Below, piece by piece: positions 1 to 4,828 of a stretch of 7,042 nucleotides of DNA. The stretch comes from JANWHZ01 sp035758575 (GTDB lineage Bacteria > Patescibacteriota > Saccharimonadia > Saccharimonadales > UBA4665): NCBI GenBank assembly GCA_035758575.1, contig DASTXH010000022.1, positions 1 to 7,042 of the forward strand, read 5' to 3'. A model generated the notes under the pieces. It did not search any database and was not told where the DNA came from. It saw only the letters and a program-made list of their open reading frames with translations. Both the position numbers and the translations under genes were made by a program. Each line of letters starts with the position of its first letter. The first letter of the stretch is position 1.

Positions 1-61
1 TATCTCGGCATTAAAATCGCCAAGTCATATATAACTAATATATCTCTAAACAAGGCAATTT

Positions 62-1834
62 ATGAGTAATCCAGAGGCAGCTGGGCCGTCAGCTAGTGAT
101 GGGAATCATCACCAAAAACTCGGTCAATTTTTCGCAACAGCCATTTGTGGCAACGACATTCTCAGTTCAGCACTTTATGTATCAGGCGTCGCAATTATTT
201 TCACGGGCATTTGGGCCCCGGTCGTTCTTTTATTTATCTGTCTTGTACTCTTTTTATACAAATCGGTATACACGGAGGTCGTTGAAGCACTACCCCTTAA
301 CGGCGGTGCATATAACTGCTTACTAAACGGCACCTCCAAAACATTTGCCGCCACTGCGGGCACTATGACCATCCTGTCCTACATGGCCACCGCCGTTCTC
401 TCCGGCGTGGTCGGCGTCCAATATCTGACGCGCATCATTAACGTGCCGGTCATTCCGGCAACCATCGCGCTGCTGGGCCTGCTTGCTATCCTCGTGATCT
501 CGGGAATCAAGGATTCAGCTAAGGTCGCTTTCGGCATCTTTGCCGTACACGTGGTCGCCCTTACGGCGTTTGTGCTTGTGGGCGGCTTCTTTGCATTACA
601 CCACGGCACTGGCCAGTTAGTCGATAACCTACATCACACAGGCAGCATTATTGCTTCACGAAACGGTATAATCACCACTCTGGCACTTGGTTTTTCGGCC
701 TCACTCTTGGGTGTTTCCGGCTTTGAGAGCTCCGCAAACTTCGTAGAAGAGCAGCGAAAGGGTGTATTCCGCAAGACACTGCGCAACATGCTTATCGGCG
801 TAACTATCTTTAACCCGCTGATCGCGTTGGTAGTACTTAACAGTATGTCTATCCACGCAGCCGGTGCAGCCGACAACTTCCTGCTCGCCGAAGCTGCCCG
901 CGTGGTTGGCGGCAAATGGTTTGCCGATTTCATCAGCCTTGATGCATTTGTAGTGCTCTGGGGTGCCGTACTTACCTCATTCGTAGGCGTCAGCGGCCTG
1001 ATGCACCGCATGGCAGGCGATGCATGTCTGCCTCCGTTCATTGCCAAAGAGAACAAGCGCGGTTCCTATCCATACATCATCCTGATCTTCTTTGCGCTCT
1101 GTAGCTCTGTACTGCTCATTACCCATGGCCAGCTGTTGTCGCTTGCAGGGGTGTATACGATTGCTTTCCTGGGTGTCATGAGCTCGTTCGCTTTGGGCAA
1201 CCTCATTCTCAAGTTGAACCGCAGCGACCTGAAGCGCACCTATCGCGCGCCCGTGCTGTTTGCTATCTTCGCCTTCATGGCGACCGCGGGCGGCATTGTG
1301 GGCAACATCGAGCTTGATCCGCGCAACTTTACCTACTTCCTGATTTACTTCATTCCCGCCTTCATTATTGTGCTAGGCGTCATTTACGCCGATGTCCTGC
1401 TGGCAACGCTACTCCGGCTGACCCGCAGTATCCCGTTCATCAACCGTTATCTGGAGCGCAGCTTTAACGACCTGATCCAGGGACGCTTCGTGGTACTGGT
1501 GCACAATACCCACCGTCTAGCAAAAATCCTGAACTACATCTACCGCAATGAAACCGGCCGCAAGGTTACCTTGGTGGTTTGCCGCGACACAGATAAGGAG
1601 CACGCCGGCGTGTTTAAGGAAATCAAGGATGCGCTGCCGTTCATCAAAAAGGCCGGTATGTATCCGCACCTAGACGTAGAGCTCGTCTACAAAGACAAGC
1701 CGTTCACCCCAGAGATGATCGATGAAGTGTCTGAGGAGTTCAAGGTACGCAAAAACCGTATGCTCATCGGTTCTATCCATGGCCACCATCCGTTCAGCTA
1801 CGATGAATTGGGCGGCGTACGCATCATTTTCTAG
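62..1834 (+). CDS. APC-superfamily amino-acid permease with soluble C-terminal domain
   Basis: This 590-residue protein is most likely an inner-membrane amino-acid transporter of the APC superfamily. About twelve hydrophobic segments can be placed, roughly at residues 32-50, 51-67, 97-120, 133-149, 155-178, 202-220, 242-262, 289-312, 337-357, 358-384, 396-414 and 424-447. The segment near 211-230 carries the family-like GFE…EE pattern (VSGFESSANFVEE). The first membrane segment has GNDILSSALYVSG where many relatives have a Gly-rich substrate loop, so the substrate cannot be predicted. Residues about 472-590 form a hydrophilic alternating strand/helix tail resembling a universal-stress-protein or other Rossmann-like regulatory domain; that is inference. 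The ATG at 62 is preceded by AAGG at 52-55 with a 6-base spacer, and the next Met is at residue 102, inside the membrane domain. A strong terminator follows, so it appears to end its transcription unit. The first ~240 bases are visibly more AT-rich than the rest. Transporter class is fairly sure; substrate is unknown. Confidence 0.88.
   Translation: MSNPEAAGPSASDGNHHQKLGQFFATAICGNDILSSALYVSGVAIIFTGIWAPVVLLFICLVLFLYKSVYTEVVEALPLNGGAYNCLLNGTSKTFAATAGTMTILSYMATAVLSGVVGVQYLTRIINVPVIPATIALLGLLAILVISGIKDSAKVAFGIFAVHVVALTAFVLVGGFFALHHGTGQLVDNLHHTGSIIASRNGIITTLALGFSASLLGVSGFESSANFVEEQRKGVFRKTLRNMLIGVTIFNPLIALVVLNSMSIHAAGAADNFLLAEAARVVGGKWFADFISLDAFVVLWGAVLTSFVGVSGLMHRMAGDACLPPFIAKENKRGSYPYIILIFFALCSSVLLITHGQLLSLAGVYTIAFLGVMSSFALGNLILKLNRSDLKRTYRAPVLFAIFAFMATAGGIVGNIELDPRNFTYFLIYFIPAFIIVLGVIYADVLLATLLRLTRSIPFINRYLERSFNDLIQGRFVVLVHNTHRLAKILNYIYRNETGRKVTLVVCRDTDKEHAGVFKEIKDALPFIKKAGMYPHLDVELVYKDKPFTPEMIDEVSEEFKVRKNRMLIGSIHGHHPFSYDELGGVRIIF
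1475..1831 (+). other. Soluble C-terminal domain of the permease
   Basis: Residues 472-590 follow the last membrane helix and contain no further hydrophobic span. They begin with a strand (RFVVLV), a helix (HRLAKILNYIYR), a second strand (KVTLVVC), then further helices and strands (HLDVELVY, RMLIGSI). This alternation is what a small alpha/beta regulatory domain would show, and some APC permeases are known to carry USP-like cytoplasmic domains. No clear ATP-binding glycine motif of the USP type is visible, so the assignment is structural guesswork. Confidence 0.5.
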
Positions 1835-1855
1835 GCTGCTAAGGCCACCAACCAT

Positions 1856-1883
1856 AAAATAGCGGCCGCATGGTCGCTATTTT
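1856..1883 (+). terminator. Rho-independent terminator after the permease
   Basis: A 12-bp stem (1856-1867 with 1872-1883, one G-U pair at the transcript level) closes a GCAT tetraloop and is followed by a further T and an AT-rich tail. The left arm begins with four A residues, so the structure could also work weakly from the other strand. It lies 22 bases after the permease stop and before the promoter-like element of the next gene, as expected for a unit boundary. Confidence 0.85.
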
Positions 1884-1920
1884 TATATAGCGATGACTTA
1901 CATGATATGCCGCGTGATCG

Positions 1921-1929
1921 TGATATAGT
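1921..1929 (+). promoter_or_regulatory. Extended -10 promoter element for the orphan ORF
   Basis: TGATATAGT fits an extended -10 (TGn followed by TATAGT at 1924-1929). No convincing -35 hexamer lies at 17 bases, which extended -10 promoters can tolerate. Start of transcription would fall near 1936, giving a leader of about 18 bases that still contains the ribosome binding site at 1944-1947. The preceding terminator makes a separate promoter necessary, which supports this reading. Confidence 0.45.
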
Positions 1930-1953
1930 AAGGAAGCATTTACGAGGTACACC

Positions 1954-2199
1954 ATGAGCGAACAGTGCGAGCATATGTACTATCCTGATGGAGTGCCAAG
2001 CAGTACATTCAGGGCAACGATTGAGGCTACGTGGAACGCATACGATAGTCGCTTAGATGGAAGCCCAGCCGCGCAACGCGCGCGTACTGGACGCGCTTGT
2101 GGCGCTTTCGTGCTAGAAAATATGCCGATAGAACTTGGAACGACAGCATACATTGATCTGCTATCGACATACGGGCCGGTAGTGATAACCGTAGAGTAG
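1954..2199 (+). CDS. Small hypothetical protein, 81 residues
   Basis: I do not recognise this protein. A GAGG motif at 1944-1947 sits 6 bases before the ATG, and a promoter-like element and an upstream terminator frame it as its own transcription unit, so it is probably real. The product is soluble: there is no signal peptide or membrane segment. The N-terminal third contains CEHMYYPDG and is polar. The middle (residues ~35-50) is rich in Ala and Arg, and the end is more hydrophobic (AYIDLLSTYG, then VVITVE), which may form a helix and a strand. Two Cys (5 and 49) are too far apart for a simple zinc motif. Codon use looks less GC-biased than in the neighbouring genes. Its stop lies only 5 bases from the stop of the convergent tail-anchored protein gene. 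Function unknown; a chance ORF cannot be fully excluded. Confidence 0.6.
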   Translation: MSEQCEHMYYPDGVPSSTFRATIEATWNAYDSRLDGSPAAQRARTGRACGAFVLENMPIELGTTAYIDLLSTYGPVVITVE

Positions 2200-2204
2200 G
2201 TCTG

Positions 2205-3005
2205 TTATATACGGTTGCCGAAAAAATGCGTGACCGGCTGCACCCCATGAATGTGCAGGATGCCTGCATCCATGGCAATGTCCAACCACGCCAAGCCGAG
2301 CAAGATAACGAGTAACAATATAAGCACCGCGCGCTGAACACCGCGATGCTTGCCGGCACCCGCAATAGGCAAATAGTACTGCCCGCTGGCAATGATCTTT
2401 TCTTGTGCGGCGCGTTCGGCGGCAGCGGCCTTCTCGGCAGCCGATGCTTTTTCGGCGGCGGCTACGTCACCTGGCTGCGGGCGGTCTATGGAGCTGTCTT
2501 TTTTGCCTACATCATCGTCGGCAATGCTGTCAGCGGGCGCAGGAACTGGGTCGGAAGACGGCGCTGGCTGTGGGGCTGCAGCAATAGGATCGCTGATCGC
2601 TGCGGCCGGCTTGGCGGGCGCAAGCTCTGGAGCAGGGTCTTTTGGCGGCATCACAACAGGAGCTGGCCGCGTAGTCTCGGCGGCCGCAGGGACATCACCC
2701 GGTTCCTTGTCCTCCTTGGATGGCATACCAGCACCGATGGCAGATACCATTGGATCAGGCGACTGTTCGGCGGAACTGGACTTACTGTACGGTTCGATAC
2801 CGATAGAGCGGCCGACATGAGAAGTGCCACCCTCGACAGGAGGAACAGTGATGGGTCTGCTTTTGGTACTAGGCTCCATAGGATCTTTTATCATGGGACG
2901 GTTCGACACGATAATAGGCCGACCGGTGGGTGACGGTGCAGCCTTGCCCGGTGCAATGACATCAAACGCTTTTGGCGCCGCAGGCTTGCTGTTTTTAGCG
3001 GGCAT
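2205..3005 (-). CDS. Pro/Ala-rich tail-anchored membrane protein, unknown function
   Basis: This 266-residue protein has three parts. Residues 1-180 are low-complexity and rich in Pro, Ala, Ser and Asp, with short motifs such as GRPIIVSNRPMIKDPM (28-43). Residues 182-204 are an Ala/Glu/Lys helix with AEK/AER repeats, likely a coiled coil. Residues ~224-240 form a single hydrophobic membrane span, followed by a short tail ending in THFFGNRI. Basic residues just before the span (KHRGVQR) suggest that the long N-terminal part is cytoplasmic and the tail is outside. From memory this architecture recurs in uncharacterised Saccharibacteria proteins. The ATG overlaps the end of tpiA by 11 bp, so translation is probably coupled; no strong ribosome binding site is seen (only AGAG/AAGAAG upstream). 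Long reading frames on the opposite strand are shadows caused by biased composition. Function unknown; a scaffold or envelope-organising role is a guess. Confidence 0.8.
   Translation of the reverse strand: MPAKNSKPAAPKAFDVIAPGKAAPSPTGRPIIVSNRPMIKDPMEPSTKSRPITVPPVEGGTSHVGRSIGIEPYSKSSSAEQSPDPMVSAIGAGMPSKEDKEPGDVPAAAETTRPAPVVMPPKDPAPELAPAKPAAAISDPIAAAPQPAPSSDPVPAPADSIADDDVGKKDSSIDRPQPGDVAAAEKASAAEKAAAAERAAQEKIIASGQYYLPIAGAGKHRGVQRAVLILLLVILLGLAWLDIAMDAGILHIHGVQPVTHFFGNRI
2286..2336 (-). other. Single transmembrane segment of the tail-anchored protein
   Basis: Residues 224-240 are an uninterrupted hydrophobic run of Leu, Ile, Val, Ala and Gly ending in Trp, directly after a basic cluster. It is the only hydrophobic span in the protein and lies about 26 residues from the C terminus, so insertion would probably be post-translational or late co-translational. 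Confidence 0.85.
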
Positions 3006-3789
3006 CTTCTTTTCTCTGCTCGTGCATCAGCCGGTAGGCAGTATCTACAATACTGGCAAATTTGTGGTAGTTCAGGCTGGCAGCGCCCACCAGCGCGCCG
3101 TCACAATCGTCAATTTCTAGATAACCTCGCACAATCTGGTCGTCCACGCTGCCGCCGTACAGCACGCGCACTGTTTCGGCCGCGCGGTCGCCATACAGCT
3201 CACGGACTTCATTGCGGATGCGCCGCATGGCCTGGGCAACTTCGTGGGGCTTCGCCAAAATGCCGCCAAAGGTACTGATAGCCCACACCGGTTCATAGGC
3301 TATCACCATTTGTTCAACATCTGATGCAGTGAGGTTACTAAGCGCCGTAGTGAGCTGGTCGTGCAAAACCTGGTTCGTCTCGCCAGCGCGGCGCTCCTGC
3401 TGGGTTTCGCCAATACATAAAATAGGTACGATCTTGTTACGGATGGCGGCCGCTACTTTATCGCGCACCACCTCCAGCGTTTCGTGAAAATACAGCCGAC
3501 GTTCGGAGTGGCCCACGATCACATAGTGCGCCAGGTCATGCAGCATAGCAAAACTGACTTCGCCGGTATAGGCACCCTCGTCTTTATAAAATGCGTTTTG
3601 GGCGGCCAGGCGGAATTTGCGCCGGTCTATTTGCAAGCTCAACGGCTGCAGATACAACATGCTTGGCGCCAGGACGACTTCGAGGTGTTGGTGGATGGGA
3701 ATGCGCTCGTTCAGACGATGCACTAACAGACTCGCCTCGTGCGTGGTGAGGTTCATTTTCCAATTGCCGGCGATAAGTAGTTTGCGCAT
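2995..3789 (-). CDS. tpiA: Triosephosphate isomerase
   Basis: This cytoplasmic enzyme interconverts dihydroxyacetone phosphate and glyceraldehyde 3-phosphate in glycolysis. Counting from the ATG at 3789 it has 264 residues, close to the usual ~250. Signature parts are present: GNWKMN with catalytic Lys11, VGHSERR with catalytic His94 and Glu96, AYEPVWA with catalytic base Glu166, and the phosphate-binding YGGSV at 211-215. Loop 6 is unusual: where the family has WAIGTG, this protein has WAISTFGG and about two extra residues before the next conserved Pro. LVGAASL replaces the common LVGGASL. The reading frame is open to a GTG at 3831, but the added 14 residues are not family-like, so I chose the ATG that gives MRKLLIAGNWKMN. 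No strong ribosome binding site precedes it. The 3' end overlaps the start of the tail-anchored protein gene. pgk lies on the same strand further right, but a plus-strand pair separates them. Confidence 0.95.
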   Translation of the reverse strand: MRKLLIAGNWKMNLTTHEASLLVHRLNERIPIHQHLEVVLAPSMLYLQPLSLQIDRRKFRLAAQNAFYKDEGAYTGEVSFAMLHDLAHYVIVGHSERRLYFHETLEVVRDKVAAAIRNKIVPILCIGETQQERRAGETNQVLHDQLTTALSNLTASDVEQMVIAYEPVWAISTFGGILAKPHEVAQAMRRIRNEVRELYGDRAAETVRVLYGGSVDDQIVRGYLEIDDCDGALVGAASLNYHKFASIVDTAYRLMHEQRKEDAR

Positions 3790-3816
3790 CGTTTTTTTCG
3801 GAATAACCGTAACCTT

Positions 3817-3822
3817 TTTATA
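3817..3822 (-). promoter_or_regulatory. Possible -10 box for tpiA
   Basis: Read on the minus strand, TATAAA lies 27 bases before the chosen tpiA ATG and would start transcription near 3810, leaving a leader of about 20 bases. No good -35 is found at normal spacing; TTGCGC at 3848-3843 is 20 bases away. If used, this promoter would exclude the alternative GTG start at 3831 from the message, which supports the ATG at 3789. Confidence 0.35.
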
Positions 3823-3825
3823 GCT

Positions 3826-3861
3826 TAGCACAATTACCGCGTGCGCAACACTTCCGTGCTA
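3826..3861. promoter_or_regulatory. Paired inverted TAGCAC/GTGCTA boxes between tpiA and pheA
   Basis: TAGCAC at 3826-3831 and its reverse complement GTGCTA at 3856-3861 flank the centre of the divergent intergenic region and are offset by 30 bases, about three helical turns. The right box overlaps the extended -10 of pheA, and the left box lies against the candidate -10 of tpiA. They may be operator half-sites for one regulator of both genes, or may simply reflect similar promoter elements (TGCTA) facing opposite ways. Six-base arms are short, so chance is possible. Confidence 0.35.
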
Positions 3862-3865
3862 TAGT
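3857..3865 (+). promoter_or_regulatory. Extended -10 promoter of pheA
   Basis: TGCTATAGT is a close extended -10 (TGn plus TATAGT at 3860-3865). The expected transcription start, about 7 bases further on, coincides with the A of the pheA ATG at 3872. No -35 hexamer is seen at 17 bases. The missing Shine-Dalgarno sequence in front of pheA fits a leaderless transcript from this promoter. Confidence 0.55.
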
Positions 3866-3871
3866 CATCTG

Positions 3872-4744
3872 ATGGATATCGCAAAATCAGTTACCGTTGC
3901 AATTCAAGGTAAAATCGGCTCGTACCACGACATCGCGGCGCGCCACTATTTTAGCAATACATACCAACCACTCTGCAAAGATACATTTGATGATGTATAT
4001 GAAGCCGTCATCGACGGCACGGCAGATTTTGGGTTGTCGGCAGTCGAGAATTCTTTGGTCGGCTCAATCCCGGCGGTATACGATTTGCTGGGCAATACCC
4101 GCGAAGTGCAGATAATCGGCGAAATCTATCTGGGCGTCCACCACAGTCTGCTGAGCTTGCCGGGCAGTACGCTGGATGGCATCACGAATATTTACTCCCA
4201 CCCCGTAGCTCTGGCACAATGCACCGCCTTCACAAAAAAGCAGCTGCCGCACGCCGCTACCCACGCCGCCGCCGACACCGCCGGCAGTGCTATATTTGTG
4301 AAAGAGTCGGGCAATCCCGCCTGGGCAGCCATCGCCGGCAGACACAATGCCCAGCGGCTGGGTTTGCAAATACTAGCTGAAAACATAGAGAATAACCCGC
4401 AAAACTATACCCGTTTCCTGGTGCTTGCCCGCTCCGGCCATGAGGTGATTTCCGCACAGCCAGCGGACAAAACCTCTCTATATATTCAAAAGCTTAGCCG
4501 GCAAGACGACTTAGCGCCCGGCCTCCTGCATAAAGCCCTCGGCTGCTTTGCCGAACAAAAAATCCCGCTCACTAAAGTTGAATCGCGCCCCACCGGCAGC
4601 ACCCCCTGGCGCTATGTGTTTTACCTAGACTGCCTAGCTGGCGCCCAAGAAGCGCACCTGCAGGCAGCACTGGCCGCACTCACGGCACTCGGTGCGCAGT
4701 GGCGCGTACTTGGGTCATACCTGCAAGGCAAAAAGATACGCTAG
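3872..4744 (+). CDS. pheA: Prephenate dehydratase (monofunctional, with ACT domain)
   Basis: The product converts prephenate to phenylpyruvate, the committed step to phenylalanine, in the cytoplasm. At 290 residues it matches stand-alone enzymes without a fused chorismate mutase. The catalytic domain (about 8-187) shows QGKIGSYHDIAA, the VENSLVGS motif at 58-65, YSHPVALAQC at 108-117, a DTAGSA stretch at 135-140 and NYTRFLVL, whose Thr180 corresponds to the catalytic TRF threonine. An ACT domain (about 199-285) follows, with PGLLHKAL in place of the GAL region and an intact ESRP at 237-240; both motifs are known for phenylalanine feedback binding, so allosteric inhibition is likely. The ATG has no ribosome binding site and sits where transcription should begin, so translation is probably leaderless. 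No other aromatic-pathway gene is in the window. Arogenate dehydratase activity cannot be excluded from sequence alone. Confidence 0.94.
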   Translation: MDIAKSVTVAIQGKIGSYHDIAARHYFSNTYQPLCKDTFDDVYEAVIDGTADFGLSAVENSLVGSIPAVYDLLGNTREVQIIGEIYLGVHHSLLSLPGSTLDGITNIYSHPVALAQCTAFTKKQLPHAATHAAADTAGSAIFVKESGNPAWAAIAGRHNAQRLGLQILAENIENNPQNYTRFLVLARSGHEVISAQPADKTSLYIQKLSRQDDLAPGLLHKALGCFAEQKIPLTKVESRPTGSTPWRYVFYLDCLAGAQEAHLQAALAALTALGAQWRVLGSYLQGKKIR

Positions 4745-4767
4745 CGCTGCCATGCCAGGTGGCAGTG
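4745..4767 (+). other. Hairpin directly after the pheA stop
   Basis: An 8-bp stem (4745-4752 with 4760-4767, including one G-U pair) encloses a 7-base loop immediately after the pheA stop codon. No T-run follows, so it is a poor intrinsic terminator; it could slow 3' decay. The same bases also contain a TGCCA/TGGCA inverted repeat listed separately. Confidence 0.35.
4753..4764. promoter_or_regulatory. TGCCA-GG-TGGCA inverted repeat upstream of the M20 gene
   Basis: TGCCA and TGGCA form a perfect 5+2+5 inverted repeat just upstream of the M20 promoter. A further direct TGCCA lies at 4748-4752, and another at 4775-4779 is within the -35 box, exactly 22 bases (about two turns) after the copy at 4753. 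The arrangement looks like an operator cluster positioned to affect RNA polymerase binding. This is inferred from spacing and repetition only. Confidence 0.35.
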
Positions 4768-4773
4768 GGATAT

Positions 4774-4802
4774 TTGCCAAAGGCTTTCGGGACTACTATA
4801 CT
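4774..4802 (+). promoter_or_regulatory. Sigma70-type promoter of the M20 peptidase gene
   Basis: TTGCCA at 4774-4779 and TATACT at 4797-4802 are separated by the optimal 17 bases. Transcription would start near 4809, leaving a leader of about 20 bases that includes the ribosome binding site TTAGGT at 4815-4820. It is the best-formed promoter in the window and shows that the gene can be transcribed independently of pheA. Confidence 0.65.
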
Positions 4803-4828
4803 ACGATGTAACACTTAGGTATTGATCC

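Noticed and set aside
28..44. TATAAC and TATATC as -10 boxes for the permease
   Set aside because: The region is AT-rich, both fits are weak, no -35 is found at normal spacing, and the upstream sequence is cut by the window edge, so no site could be chosen.
634..1056. Minus-strand frame of 140 residues inside the permease gene
   Set aside because: The plus-strand frame clearly encodes membrane helices in order; the opposite frame has no start signals or recognisable domain.
2176..2190. CGGT/ACCG hairpin at the end of the orphan gene as a terminator
   Set aside because: The stem is only 4 bp and no T-run follows on either strand.
2027..2392. Minus-strand frame of 121 residues overlapping the orphan gene and the end of the tail-anchored protein gene
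   Set aside because: It crosses two better-supported genes, is rich in Cys/Ser/Arg as in shadow frames, and has no start signals.
2346..2933. Long plus-strand reading frames opposite the tail-anchored protein gene (195 and 142 residues)
   Set aside because: They are Arg/Gly/Trp- or Ala/Ser-rich translations of a biased sequence, with no ribosome binding site. The minus-strand frame has a coherent architecture and is coupled to tpiA.
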